Part shown: positions 35,643-44,803 of the stretch, piece by piece
How the letters are laid out: the number at the start of each line of letters is the position of its first letter
How positions within the stretch are numbered: the first letter of the stretch is position 1
From: Methylotenera sp. RIFCSPLOWO2_02_FULL_45_14
GTDB lineage: Bacteria > Pseudomonadota > Gammaproteobacteria > Burkholderiales > Methylophilaceae
Length of the DNA stretch: 64,000 bases
Reading direction: 5' to 3'
Assembly: GCA_001803395.1 (NCBI GenBank)
Contig: MHBU01000027.1
Coordinates: 59,961-123,960 of the forward strand
Notes under the pieces: model-generated
Databases searched by the model: none
What the model saw: only the letters and a program-made list of their open reading frames with translations
Told to the model about the DNA's origin: nothing
Program-made: the position numbers and the translations under genes

Positions 35643-37349
35643 TTAAGCCACTTCTTGCACAAACTCAACTACTGAAACAAGTGCAATAGATTTTGCTTCG
35701 GCTTCCACACGAGCTTTGTATTCCACATTTCCTTCAGCCAAGCCACGCTCGCCTATCACCAAGCGATGTGGAATGCCCATCAAATCAGCTTCTGCAAACA
35801 TCACACCCGGGCGCTCGCCTCTATCGTCCAGCAATACGTCAACACCTGCAGCTTGCAACGCATCATACAACTTATTGGCGGCCAATTTAACAGTTTCAGA
35901 TTTATCATAACCAATGGCACAAATCACCACTGCAAACGGTGCCATGCTCTTAGGAAAAATAATGCCGCGTTCATCATTGCCTTGCTCAATCGCCGCACCC
36001 ACAATACGTGAAACACCAATGCCGTAGCAACCCATTTCCATGATTTGCGTTTGCCCGTTTTCATCCAGGTAAGTTGCGCTCATGGCCTCAGAATACTTGG
36101 TGCGTAATTGAAAAATATGCCCTACTTCAATGCCGCGACAAAGAGACAACACGCCGTTGCCATCTGGGCTAGCATCGCCAGCCACCACATTACGAATATC
36201 AGCAACCAGTGATGGTTCAGGTAAATCTCGACCAAAATTTACGCCACTCAAGTGATATTTTGGTTTGTTAGCGCCACAGACAAAATCGCTCATCAGCGCA
36301 ACAGTTTTATCTGCAATAATTGTCACATCGGCATTTACTCCCACAGGACCAATAAAACCAGGTGGGCAATTAAGGTTAGCTCGGATTTCTGCTTCTGTGG
36401 CAAATCTAAAATCAGTCATACCTGCAAGCTTGCCTACTTTAACTTCATTCAGGTTATGGTCACCACGTAGTAAAGCTAAATAGAATTTCTCATTCGCAAT
36501 CAGAGCTATGGCTTTAACGGTGTGCTCAACGCTAATACCCAATAACTTTGCCACATCTTCACATGCCGTTTGCTTGGGTGTTTCTACCTCTTGCATCTCG
36601 GTACCAGCTACCGCTCTAGTGTTACCTGCTGGCAAAGCTTCTGCTAACTCTACATTCGCCGCATAATCAGACGTATCGCAATAGGCCAAGCCGTCCTCTC
36701 CACTATCAGCCAGTACATGAAACTCATGCGAACCATCACCGCCAATCGCGCCGGAATCAGCCTTTACCGCGCGGAATTTCAAGCCTAAGCGTGTAAATAC
36801 ATTGCTGTATGCTTGATACATGGTGGCATAGGTTTTTTCTAGCGATGCAAAATCGGTATGAAACGAATACGCATCTTTCATCATAAATTCACGTGCGCGC
36901 ATGACGCCAAAACGCGGGCGAATTTCATCGCGGAATTTGGTTTGAATTTGGTAAAAATTAAGCGGCAGTTGTTTGTAACTGCGGATTTCTGAGCGCGCGA
37001 TGTCCGTAATCACCTCTTCATGCGTCGGACCAAAACAAAATTCGCGCTCGTGCCTATCGGTAATCTTAAGCATTTGTGGACCAAACACCGCCCAACGACC
37101 TGTTTCTTCCCACAGTTCGCGTGGCTGCACGGCGGGCATCAATAGCTCTAGCGCGCCCGCTTTATTCATTTCATCACGCACAATCGCCTCAACTTTACGC
37201 ATCACGCGCAGCCCAAGCGGCATCCAGCTATAAAGCCCTGAGCCCAAGCGTTTAATCAGCCCTGCACGCACCATTAAAATATGGCTTTGCAATTCAGCAT
37301 CGCTAGGGGCTTCTTTTTGAGTGTTGAAGAAAAATTGTGAGGCGCGCAT
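35643..37349 (-). CDS. proS: Prolyl-tRNA synthetase
   Basis: Charges tRNA-Pro. 568 residues, bacterial type with the INS editing domain between motifs 2 and 3. Visible: [18 protein letters not shown] at the start, [17 protein letters not shown] (motif 2), the INS region around residues 225-380, [16 protein letters not shown] (motif 3), and the C-terminal anticodon domain with [22 protein letters not shown]. Confidence 0.97.
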   Translation of the reverse strand: MRASQFFFNTQKEAPSDAELQSHILMVRAGLIKRLGSGLYSWMPLGLRVMRKVEAIVRDEMNKAGALELLMPAVQPRELWEETGRWAVFGPQMLKITDRHEREFCFGPTHEEVITDIARSEIRSYKQLPLNFYQIQTKFRDEIRPRFGVMRAREFMMKDAYSFHTDFASLEKTYATMYQAYSNVFTRLGLKFRAVKADSGAIGGDGSHEFHVLADSGEDGLAYCDTSDYAANVELAEALPAGNTRAVAGTEMQEVETPKQTACEDVAKLLGISVEHTVKAIALIANEKFYLALLRGDHNLNEVKVGKLAGMTDFRFATEAEIRANLNCPPGFIGPVGVNADVTIIADKTVALMSDFVCGANKPKYHLSGVNFGRDLPEPSLVADIRNVVAGDASPDGNGVLSLCRGIEVGHIFQLRTKYSEAMSATYLDENGQTQIMEMGCYGIGVSRIVGAAIEQGNDERGIIFPKSMAPFAVVICAIGYDKSETVKLAANKLYDALQAAGVDVLLDDRGERPGVMFAEADLMGIPHRLVIGERGLAEGNVEYKARVEAEAKSIALVSVVEFVQEVA

Positions 37350-37427
37350 GGTGAGTTCTAATCAGGGCTAAATTAAAGGGCGAATTTTACAGATAATCAG
37401 TGCGTTAGTCAGCAATAGTTATTTTGA

Positions 37428-38108
37428 CTATTCTGCTGTAATATTTTTACGAACGACTGACGTATCAGTTGCCATTGATCTGCCTTTTGTAACCGGGCTA
37501 TCTTGCGGAATATAGCCAGATTTCCACAGAGAAAACGGCACTATCGTCGCAGGAAAGCCATTGTCGTAAAACCAGCTATCAACCGCGTATTTATCGCCCG
37601 TTTTGATTTCATGAATCACGGCTGTGCTATGCGGCCAGCCTGAGAAAAAGAAGTTACGCGTTCGCATGTCTTCTACCTCATGTAATCTGATTAAGCCATT
37701 TTGACGCATTAGCCGCAAGTAAGTAGTGCTGTTGATTGCCTCATCATTACAATCCAACTGTCCAGGATAATTTGAATTGCCAAATGTGCCGGCACGATCT
37801 GTGGTCGTACCCGTTTTTGCACCTATAATTTTTTCCAGCTCGCCTATCGCCTCTGCTATCAGCTTTCGCTCTTGCTTAGCATCAGGTGTAGTACCTGTGT
37901 CAGTAAAAATATCTGCTATCTTTTTCCACGCTTCATTATTCAGTGACACATGCTTAATTTCAGCACAGCCACCTCCTGTACATACGTCAAAGCCATTCAA
38001 TGTTGGCACTTGCTGATAAATACGGGTGATGTCAGTCACGGCCGCAGCCGCATTAAACGATAATAATAAAACCACGCTAACTAAACAATTAAATGATAAC
38101 TGGCGCAT
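37428..38108 (-). CDS. Exported protein, transglutaminase/papain-like pattern
   Basis: 226 residues with a signal peptide (about 1-23, ending AAAAV). I do not recognise the family. It has a possible Cys-His-Asp triad: C in LDCNDEAINSTTYL, H in WPHSTAVIHE and D in YAVDSWFYDNG, in the order and rough spacing of transglutaminase-like peptidases. A GGGC with a second cysteine lies near residue 47. It overlaps the TPM-domain gene upstream by 20 bases and so is the last gene of the lemA-TPM-TPM operon. Confidence 0.7.
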   Translation of the reverse strand: MRQLSFNCLVSVVLLLSFNAAAAVTDITRIYQQVPTLNGFDVCTGGGCAEIKHVSLNNEAWKKIADIFTDTGTTPDAKQERKLIAEAIGELEKIIGAKTGTTTDRAGTFGNSNYPGQLDCNDEAINSTTYLRLMRQNGLIRLHEVEDMRTRNFFFSGWPHSTAVIHEIKTGDKYAVDSWFYDNGFPATIVPFSLWKSGYIPQDSPVTKGRSMATDTSVVRKNITAE

Positions 38109-38595
38109 TCAGTAGCTCATTATTATTTTCGCCTGCTGCAGGGTAATGTTGTATAAGATGGGCACTGATTTCTGCAATGCCATGTAACACGCCTGCTTCA
38201 AATTGACCTTTTCGGAATAGCACTTCCATCTCATGGCTGAGATGCTCCCAGCCTTGATTGCCAACATGATGATGAATGCCGCGATCCGCCAAAATTTCGA
38301 AATCATGGTCGGCGAGTAGCAAGTAAATCAGTACCCCATTATTTTGTTCGGTATCCCACACTTGTAATTGTGAAAACACTTCAACCGCTCGCTTTTTGGC
38401 GGATTTTTTTTGCAAAATCTCCATCACGGATAGATTGCATTCAACCACAAAACGAATTTCACCAAAATGTGTGGCTTCACTTTGGCTAATGGCGGCTTCT
38501 ATACGCTGCATTGCCGCTGTAGAAAAATACCTGTTAACTGCACTAGGTAAAATAAACAGGTGCTGGTACAGGCGTTTAAATAATTTAAGTAACAT
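38089..38595 (-). CDS. TPM-domain protein (second copy, cytoplasmic or membrane-tethered)
   Basis: 168 residues from ATG 38595. It carries a TPM domain (about 30-145: AISQSEATHFGEIRFVVE, NNGVLIYLLLADHDFEILADRGI), the fold shared with Psb32/YgcG. No signal peptide; a short hydrophobic N-terminus. The start overlaps the stop of the upstream TPM gene (TAATG), so the two are coupled. The frame also allows a TTG at 38601. Role unknown; linked to LemA by operon. Confidence 0.85.
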   Translation of the reverse strand: MLLKLFKRLYQHLFILPSAVNRYFSTAAMQRIEAAISQSEATHFGEIRFVVECNLSVMEILQKKSAKKRAVEVFSQLQVWDTEQNNGVLIYLLLADHDFEILADRGIHHHVGNQGWEHLSHEMEVLFRKGQFEAGVLHGIAEISAHLIQHYPAAGENNNELLNAPVII

Positions 38596-39488
38596 TACCA
38601 ATCTCCCGACGCGCCACCGCCACCAAACGATCCACCACCGCCGCCACTCCAGCCACCTGATCTACCACCGCTGTGGCCACCGCCATAACCGCCACCGTAG
38701 CCTGAGCTTGCAGAACCCATCAGCGTGAGAAAAAATGCCACAATACCAAATAAAATGGCGGCTAAAACACCTCCGCCAAGCAACCAAGCCAGCACGCCAA
38801 TAGCGCCACCATTAAGCGCTCCGCCCATAAAGTTACCAAAAATAGTGCGGAGTATGCCACCTAACACCAAGCCGCCAAAAAGCAGTAACGGCAGTAAATT
38901 TTCAAAGCTTTTAGTCCCCGTGTCAGGTAAATCTGGTGCGGGTAACTGCTCTCCTGATACCAAACCAATAAGCCTATCAATAGCATTATCGATACCCCCA
39001 TAAAAATCACCTTGTTTAAAGTGAGGCTGCATAATTTCATTAATGATCCGCTTGGCAATTAAGTCTGGAATTGCACCTTCTAAGCCGCGACCCACTTCAA
39101 TGCGCATTTTACGGTCATCTTTTGCTACTAACAGCAATAATCCATCATCTGGTTTCTCGCGACCCAGTTTCCAAACATCCGTGACACGAATGCTATATTG
39201 TTCGATCACTTCAGGCTGCGTCGTGGGAACAATCAACACCGCAATTTGGCTGCCTTTTTGTTGCTCAAAACTAGCCAATTTTGCTTCAAGCAGGCTTTGC
39301 TGCTCGGCTGTCAGCGTCTGTGTTAAATCAGTAACATGCGTTTTTAATACGGGGATAGACACAAGCTCTGCACGCAGATTGCACGATGCAAATAACAGCA
39401 TGGTACAAACTGCGAGTAAACCTGCTTTTATAGTATAAGACACGCGAATAAAGGAATATAGATTAAAGGAAGACCAATTAAGCACCAA
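38595..39488 (-). CDS. TPM-domain membrane protein, YgcG-like
   Basis: 297 residues. An N-terminal signal or anchor (about 20-42), a TPM domain (about 50-180: VTDLTQTLTAEQQSLLEAKL, DDGLLLLVAKDDRKMRIEVGRGLEG), one or two membrane segments (about 200-255), and a C-terminal Gly/Ser-rich tail with GGG repeats ending GGGASGDW, as in many TPM proteins that follow LemA. It is transcribed right after lemA (two-base gap). Confidence 0.9.
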   Translation of the reverse strand: MVLNWSSFNLYSFIRVSYTIKAGLLAVCTMLLFASCNLRAELVSIPVLKTHVTDLTQTLTAEQQSLLEAKLASFEQQKGSQIAVLIVPTTQPEVIEQYSIRVTDVWKLGREKPDDGLLLLVAKDDRKMRIEVGRGLEGAIPDLIAKRIINEIMQPHFKQGDFYGGIDNAIDRLIGLVSGEQLPAPDLPDTGTKSFENLLPLLLFGGLVLGGILRTIFGNFMGGALNGGAIGVLAWLLGGGVLAAILFGIVAFFLTLMGSASSGYGGGYGGGHSGGRSGGWSGGGGGSFGGGGASGDW

Positions 39489-39490
39489 GG

Positions 39491-40096
39491 TTATTTCTTG
39501 TCACCAAAATCTACCGTTGGCGCGACTGAAATTTCTTTCTCATTCTCGACCGTGAATGATGGCTTAGCTTTATAGCCAAACATCATTGCGGTAAGGTTTT
39601 GAGGAAAAGAACGCACGGCTACGTTGTAATTTTTAATGGTTTCAATGTAACGATTACGTGCAACGGTAATGCGGTTTTCCGTGCCTTCAAGTTGCGCTTG
39701 TAAATCTCTAAAGCCTTGATCCGCTTTTAAATTTGGGTAATTTTCTGCAATAGCCATTAAGCGGGATAACGCAGAGGTCATTTGTCCTTGCGCCGCCTGA
39801 AATTTAGCAAAGGCTTCAGGGTCATTCAATAGCTCAGGGGTGACTTGTATGCTACCCACTTTAGAACGCGCGTTAGACACCTCAGTCAGCACTTCCTGCT
39901 CATGTGCAGCATAGCCTTTAACCACATTCACTAAATTAGGCACTAAATCAGCACGGCGCTGGTACTGATTGAGCACTTCAGACCAACTGGCTTTTGCTTC
40001 TTCATCTAGCGATTGAAAAGTGTTGTAACCACAACCTGTTAAATTGAGTACTAACAACACCGCTAATAATTTTAAAAATATTTTCTGCATATTCAC
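39491..40096 (-). CDS. lemA: LemA-family protein
   Basis: 201 residues. N-terminal signal with a lipobox-like LTGC, then the LemA helical domain: YQRRADLVPNLVNVVKGYAAHE, a typical start, and NRYIETIKNYNVAVRSFP near the end. LemA proteins occur with TPM-domain proteins in conserved operons; cellular role poorly defined. The operon lemA-TPM-TPM-exported protein is seen here. Confidence 0.93.
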   Translation of the reverse strand: MNMQKIFLKLLAVLLVLNLTGCGYNTFQSLDEEAKASWSEVLNQYQRRADLVPNLVNVVKGYAAHEQEVLTEVSNARSKVGSIQVTPELLNDPEAFAKFQAAQGQMTSALSRLMAIAENYPNLKADQGFRDLQAQLEGTENRITVARNRYIETIKNYNVAVRSFPQNLTAMMFGYKAKPSFTVENEKEISVAPTVDFGDKK

Positions 40097-40186
40097 TCCA
40101 GGTAATCAATATATTTAGCACGCTATGTTTTACATATGGTGCCTGTTTTTTTAAATTCAATGCTGGATAGACATTAGATATCCCTA

Positions 40187-40765
40187 TTAGTGCGCAAGCA
40201 CCAGACACAGGTCACGCCATGTGTCGGCCTTGTCAGTCGGCACTTTTAACAAATGTGCTAAATCATAAGTCACCACCAACTGCGTGGCTTGCCATGCATG
40301 AATGACACCACGCAAGTCTTTAAGCAACGCATCGCTAGCCAGCAAATATTGACCGACGCCCTCGCCCATCGCAATCACGCGTTTAGGCTGCAACGTGGCG
40401 ACCGCTTCGCTAACATTAGCTGAAACCTGAGCCGGCTTAACTTTAATCCGCAGCGCAATAAAAATGTTTTGTAGCAACTGCGCTTCATCTGCTGGCAATG
40501 GCGCATCGGGCAATATAAACAACCATTCGCCCTCTTCGCTCGCAATATGCATAAACTGTGGCGGCGCTATAGGGGCTGTCGCGCCAACTTGCAGTTTTTC
40601 TGCGTCTGGGTTTGGCTCTACTTTATCTGAGTTTACCTGTGTTTGTTTGGCTTGCGCCACCTCAGCTTGAGGCGGCATGATTTGCGTTGGCAAAGGCGCG
40701 CGCAATTGCCAAACGGGGAGCAACTCCAACTCTCGCAACATGTCTTCACGTGTCATCATGCTCAT
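40187..40765 (-). CDS. HolD-like (DNA polymerase III psi) or degenerate uracil-DNA-glycosylase-fold protein
   Basis: 192 residues. N-terminal MLRELELLPVWQLRAP and the segments LPDAPLPADEAQLLQNIFIAL and ADTWRDLCLVL align in layout with E. coli HolD, which has a UDG-like fold. A Pro/Gln-rich linker is inserted near residues 20-60. UDG active-site motifs (GEAPG with acidic residue, and HPS) are not intact: the former is LPDAP and the latter YDLAH, so glycosylase activity is unlikely. It directly follows rimI and overlaps it by four bases; holD-rimI linkage is known from enterobacteria and supports HolD. Confidence 0.65.
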   Translation of the reverse strand: MSMMTREDMLRELELLPVWQLRAPLPTQIMPPQAEVAQAKQTQVNSDKVEPNPDAEKLQVGATAPIAPPQFMHIASEEGEWLFILPDAPLPADEAQLLQNIFIALRIKVKPAQVSANVSEAVATLQPKRVIAMGEGVGQYLLASDALLKDLRGVIHAWQATQLVVTYDLAHLLKVPTDKADTWRDLCLVLAH

Positions 40766-41223
40766 AAAGCCAGTCCCATTAACACGGCATCTTCGCGCCC
40801 GTTTTGCGCGGGATAATAACCACGGCGTATTGCCATCTCATTAAACCCGATATTTTCATATAAAGCGATGGCAGAAATGTTACTTGAACGCACTTCTAAA
40901 AACATATTGGCCGCTTTTAGCTTTTGAGCAATCTGTATCATGTGTTCTAACAAATATCGTCCTAAACCTTGCTTTTGATAGGCTTTGGTAATACTTAAAT
41001 TGAGCAAATGCGCTTCATCCAGTACCATCATCATTAGCGCGTAACCAATGATTTTTTCATCATGCTCCAGCACCCAAGCAATATGCTCAGATTTAAGCGA
41101 GTCACTAAAATTACCGCGTGTCCACGGGTGTGAGTAAATATGCGGCTCAATTTGCATGACGGCGTCTAGATCGCTCGCAACCATAGGACGAAATTGATAT
41201 TGGGGTTTAGGCATTGCACTCAT
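40762..41223 (-). CDS. rimI: Ribosomal protein S18 alanine N-acetyltransferase
   Basis: GNAT acetyltransferase, 153 residues. The acetyl-CoA motif is QKQGLGRYLLEHM, followed by FLEVRSSNISAIALYENIGF, strongly RimI-like. It overlaps tsaB upstream by four bases (ATGA), and the next gene overlaps it likewise, so three genes are coupled. Confidence 0.93.
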   Translation of the reverse strand: MSAMPKPQYQFRPMVASDLDAVMQIEPHIYSHPWTRGNFSDSLKSEHIAWVLEHDEKIIGYALMMMVLDEAHLLNLSITKAYQKQGLGRYLLEHMIQIAQKLKAANMFLEVRSSNISAIALYENIGFNEMAIRRGYYPAQNGREDAVLMGLAL

Positions 41224-41909
41224 AACCTTAAACCCTGCTCACGCTCTGACGTTTTAAGCGCGACCCGATTACGGATATAAAGGGGCATGGCTTCACTAGC
41301 CGATTTAGCCTCTCCGCTTGCAAATACAGGTTGTGCTAACTTTAAAATAGCCTCCGCGGTAGGCAGCAATGCTGGCTGAATTACTTCCACCTGCCCACTG
41401 TAAGCCGTGCTTAAAATCTCAGAATATGTGTGCCAGCCACTGCCCGCGCCCACCCAACCATCACTCTCAATTGCAGGCACTGCATCTGGTTTATACAAAC
41501 CTGGCTCAATAACAGTTTGCCACCCAGCAGCATCTTTAACATAAGCCGCATGATAAACCTCGCCCATGCGCGCGTCTAAGCACGCCACAACCTTACTTAC
41601 TCCACTGGCTTCCGCCAATGCCATTAGCGTACACACTCCCACCACAGGCAAGTTAGCACCAAAGCCCAAACCTTGCGCCACACCAGCAGCAATGCGCACC
41701 CCGGTAAAAGAGCCCGGCCCTGCACCGAAAGCAATGCCGTGCAAATCTTTTAATTGCATATTTGCAGAATCCAGCAAAACTTGAATTTGCGGCAAAATAA
41801 TTTGCGAATGCGTTTGCCCTGCGTTAATGTCAAATGTAAACGTCTCTTCACCTTTTAGCAGGGCGAGTGATAGGTATTCAGTTGAGGTATCAAAGGCAAG
41901 AATATTCAT
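41220..41909 (-). CDS. tsaB: tRNA threonylcarbamoyladenosine biosynthesis protein TsaB
   Basis: Non-catalytic partner of TsaD in t6A37 modification of tRNAs reading ANN codons. ASKHA fold: MNILAFDTSTEYLSLAL start, AGQTHSQIILPQI, and FGAGPGSFTGVRI. 229 residues is normal. Confidence 0.95.
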   Translation of the reverse strand: MNILAFDTSTEYLSLALLKGEETFTFDINAGQTHSQIILPQIQVLLDSANMQLKDLHGIAFGAGPGSFTGVRIAAGVAQGLGFGANLPVVGVCTLMALAEASGVSKVVACLDARMGEVYHAAYVKDAAGWQTVIEPGLYKPDAVPAIESDGWVGAGSGWHTYSEILSTAYSGQVEVIQPALLPTAEAILKLAQPVFASGEAKSASEAMPLYIRNRVALKTSEREQGLRL

Positions 41910-41964
41910 GTTGTTTCGTATTTAAGTCCACTGCAAAAAATTGTAATGCTCACCACCCATCACC

Positions 41965-42053
41965 CCGTCATTCTTCGCTATGCTTCACACATGAATAATC
42001 TGCTTTAGCAGATATATTCTGTGGGGATGCCAAACACTGGTACAGAATGACGG
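41965..42053. repeat. REP-like intergenic inverted repeat
   Basis: CCGTCATTCT (41965-41974) is inverted at 42044-42053, with an internal hairpin ATCTGC/GCAGAT (41998-42013). The outer ends resemble the common CGTCATTC/GAATGACG repeats of proteobacteria. It lies between arfB and tsaB. Confidence 0.55.
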
Positions 42054-42075
42054 TTTAGAGAAAATTTATGTTTAA

Positions 42076-42480
42076 TCATTCACCCGCTATTTTGCCACGC
42101 AAATGCTTAATCTGCCCGCGAATTGTCTTGCCTTCTAAGCGCCGTTGCTTAGAACCATAACTCGGGCGCGTAGCATAACGTGTAGGTTTAACTTGATTGG
42201 CAGCATTTACAATTTCATGTAAACGCTTAATTGCATCTTTTTTATTCGCCTCTTGCGTACGATATTGTTGCGCTTTTAACACCAACACACCTTCATCGTT
42301 GATGCGGCTATCTTTTAAATGCAGCAATCTTTCTTTAAGCCAATCACTTAAAGACGAAGCTTTAATGTCAAAACGCAAATGGATTGCACTCGATACTTTA
42401 TTCACATTTTGCCCACCCGCACCTTGGGCGCGGATGGCGGTGAGTTCGTATTCAGTTGCGGGGATGAGAATCAGAGACAT
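42076..42480 (-). CDS. arfB: Peptidyl-tRNA hydrolase ArfB (YaeJ)
   Basis: Rescues stalled ribosomes by hydrolysing peptidyl-tRNA in non-stop complexes. 134 residues. The catalytic GGQ is in RAQGAGGQNVNKVSSAIHLRFD, and the C-terminus is the basic unstructured tail (SKQRRLEGKTIRGQIKHLR) that enters the empty mRNA channel. Confidence 0.95.
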   Translation of the reverse strand: MSLILIPATEYELTAIRAQGAGGQNVNKVSSAIHLRFDIKASSLSDWLKERLLHLKDSRINDEGVLVLKAQQYRTQEANKKDAIKRLHEIVNAANQVKPTRYATRPSYGSKQRRLEGKTIRGQIKHLRGKIAGE

Positions 42481-42582
42481 ATTTCTTGTGATTAAGTAAA
42501 GTGATATTTTGACAGCAATTCTATTTGCATTTCATTATTTTTTAGTTATAACATTGTACATACGTTTAATCGGAGATTTTTG

Positions 42583-42825
42583 ATGCAAACCTCATTAATA
42601 AAAATCGGAAACTCCCGTGGCGTGCTCATTCCCGCAGCACTGCTTGCAGCGTGTGAAATTGGTGATGCCGTTGAAATGCGCGTTTAAAACAACCGCATTA
42701 TTATTGAGCCTATCGCCCAACAGCACCGCCAAGGCTGGTTTACAGGCTATCAAGCGGATAAAGACGCTGACGTTTTAGCTGATTTAAAAGAAACCACCAT
42801 TGAGCAGGATGATTGGCAATGGTAA
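42583..42825 (+). pseudogene. mazE: mazE-like antitoxin gene with internal stop
   Basis: From ATG 42583 (CGGAG upstream), the frame gives MQTSLIKIGNSRGVLIPAAL, a SpoVT-AbrB-type MazE start, but TAA at codon 35 (42685-42687) interrupts it. The frame then continues for 45 more codons (NNRIIIEPIAQQHRQGWF... ending in DDWQW) to a normal stop, so one base change accounts for the break. Overlaps the mazF remnant start. Confidence 0.85.
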
Positions 42826-42941
42826 AAAGCGACCAATTTAAACGCGGCGAAGTTTACTGGGTAAACCTTGACCCCACCATAGGCACAGAAATTCGTAAAA
42901 CGCGCCCCGCACGCGCAGGTGGTCAGTTTGTTTTTTGTTAA
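42819..42941 (+). pseudogene. mazF: Truncated mazF-like toxin gene
   Basis: Starts inside the end of mazE and reads FKRGEVYWVNLDPTIGTEIRKTRPA, the opening of MazF. It then diverges and stops after 40 codons instead of about 110. The point of divergence, near 42911, is the edge of the polysaccharide gene region, so the toxin was probably cut by its insertion or by a deletion. Not functional. Confidence 0.85.
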
Positions 42942-42959
42942 TCGCAACCGCAGAAATAC

Positions 42960-43739
42960 TCACTTAACATGCACTCTCGAAAATTTTCGCCAAAATACTT
43001 GCAAAAATACTACAGAGCAAAAAAAACGTAACATACTCGTAAGGTGCCACTTCAAATACCTAAAACTGCCATGACTGCTTCTGCGTGCATCATGAACCAC
43101 CTTGGCCGCTGGACACAAAGCCACTTCATAGCCGAGCAATCTCAATCTAGCGCACAAATCTACATCTTCATAGTAAAGAAAGAATCGCTCATTAAATCCA
43201 TTCAACTTCTCGAATATTTCTCGCGGGAATAACATGAACATTCCGCCCACCCAATCAGGATAAATTGGCTCATTCTTAATTTCGTAGTCACTGCCTTTGC
43301 CTCCACTGAAGACTTTGCAAAGTATTTTAAATGGTGTCGGAAATAAACGTGCGCTATCTTCCTGCAAGCCATTTTCGCCCACAACCATTGGGGCGGCTAA
43401 GCCGATAGCATCATTATTTAGGCATGTAAGCAATGCAGGAAAAGGGTCTTGATTGAGTCGAATATCCGGGTTAACTACACAAAAATAAGTCGAATCATTC
43501 TGATATTTATAAAATGCAGCATTATGGTTTGCACCAAACCCCTTGGCTATTGCATTTTTTTCAATCCGGATTAGAAAAGGAAATGTTTCTATATCAAATG
43601 GCAAAGTTTCAGGGATATTTAGAGTCAATGTCACAACAATATCATTTTCCGTTGCAACCATTTTCAAATCATCCAGTAGCAGGCTCACTATCTGTGCCTG
43701 TCCATGACTCACTACCGACAAGTGTATTTTTGTTTTCAA
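42960..43739 (-). CDS. Glycosyltransferase family 2, rhamnosyltransferase-like
   Basis: 259 residues, cytoplasmic. GT-A fold: LSVVSHGQ start, an acidic motif in YFCVVNPDIRL, VGGMFMLFPREIFEKLNGFNERFFLYYEDVDLC with the acidic acceptor-site region, and C-terminal hydrophobic stretch. Such enzymes often transfer dTDP-rhamnose, but the substrate cannot be fixed here, and no rml genes are in the window. Its start overlaps the stop of the preceding GT gene by four bases. Last gene of the polysaccharide operon. Confidence 0.85.
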   Translation of the reverse strand: MKTKIHLSVVSHGQAQIVSLLLDDLKMVATENDIVVTLTLNIPETLPFDIETFPFLIRIEKNAIAKGFGANHNAAFYKYQNDSTYFCVVNPDIRLNQDPFPALLTCLNNDAIGLAAPMVVGENGLQEDSARLFPTPFKILCKVFSGGKGSDYEIKNEPIYPDWVGGMFMLFPREIFEKLNGFNERFFLYYEDVDLCARLRLLGYEVALCPAAKVVHDARRSSHGSFRYLKWHLTSMLRFFCSVVFLQVFWRKFSRVHVK

Positions 43740-44767
43740 ACTTCACTTTTCCTATTTAATTTCTCTTGCACAGCCACCCAAAGACGACCAAACTCGCCAT
43801 TTACTAACCGCCCCAGAACAATCAATCCATAGCCCCAGAGACGCGCCAAGCTAGCTGGAAACTTTAGAATAGGCATACAACAAAGCCAAAACAAAGGCTC
43901 CTGATGATAAAGGTTGTAAAGATTGTTGTAGGCATCTTCAACGCGAGACTTTTCTATGTTGGTGGCTCTTAGATTAATGAGATGGATAGGTAAAAAATAC
44001 CACAACAACTTCTTGTTAATCGATACAACCGTTGATAAAGACAGGCCTCGATCTACCAGATACTGCAAAGCCATATTAAAATCATGAGTAAATATGTTAA
44101 CTACGTCGTAGTCTCTATTTTCAATCCGTTTGGCCGCGATTAGATACTCTGGAACAAAAATTGTTTGATGATTTCGACTAATCGCCTCATAGAATAAATA
44201 AGTCTGAACTAAAGCAGTTCCAACAAAACTTTGAGCATCAGTATCAACGGCACAAGATCGATTAATAATAATTGATGAAATAAATGCCGCATTTGTAGAG
44301 CATTTTTTTACATAAGTGTCCATATCACTAAAAATAATTGGAGCGGCAATCATCTGAAATGGCCTTTCTTTGATGAAGTTGTTGTTATAACCGTAGGCAC
44401 TCACAAAAACTGCACCATATTCACCAGAGCTCAATAAAGACATAATTTTTTGCAAAGCGCCATCTAAGAGCACATCATCATCACCCAAAATGAGCACATA
44501 ACGTCCCTTTGCGAGATTAAAGCACTGTGCGATATTTCTATCTGAGCCAATATTTTCAGAATTCCTTATGTAAGTTAATGGAAGGTTTTCAATCAGAAAT
44601 GATTTAGCTACTTCACCAGTATTATCAGGTGAAGCGTTGTCATATATTTTAACTTCAACCTGCTCATTAAGCCCCTCAAGTTGCGGGACTAATCGAGATA
44701 AACATAACCTAAGCCACTCAGCACGGTTAAATGTTGGGATTGCAATTGACAGCATAATATTATTCAT
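43736..44767 (-). CDS. Glycosyltransferase family 2
   Basis: About 343 residues from ATG 44767 (AAGG about eight bases upstream; the frame also opens at a GTG at 44788). Family-2 features: LSIAIPTFNRAEWL at the start and the metal-binding ILGDDDVLLDGAL. C-terminal third has an amphipathic/hydrophobic portion. Donor and acceptor unknown. Follows the flippase gene by 36 bases. Confidence 0.88.
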   Translation of the reverse strand: MNNIMLSIAIPTFNRAEWLRLCLSRLVPQLEGLNEQVEVKIYDNASPDNTGEVAKSFLIENLPLTYIRNSENIGSDRNIAQCFNLAKGRYVLILGDDDVLLDGALQKIMSLLSSGEYGAVFVSAYGYNNNFIKERPFQMIAAPIIFSDMDTYVKKCSTNAAFISSIIINRSCAVDTDAQSFVGTALVQTYLFYEAISRNHQTIFVPEYLIAAKRIENRDYDVVNIFTHDFNMALQYLVDRGLSLSTVVSINKKLLWYFLPIHLINLRATNIEKSRVEDAYNNLYNLYHQEPLFWLCCMPILKFPASLARLWGYGLIVLGRLVNGEFGRLWVAVQEKLNRKSEV

Positions 44768-44803
44768 TTTATCTAACCTTAATAACACATTTGTAAGTGG
44801 TGC

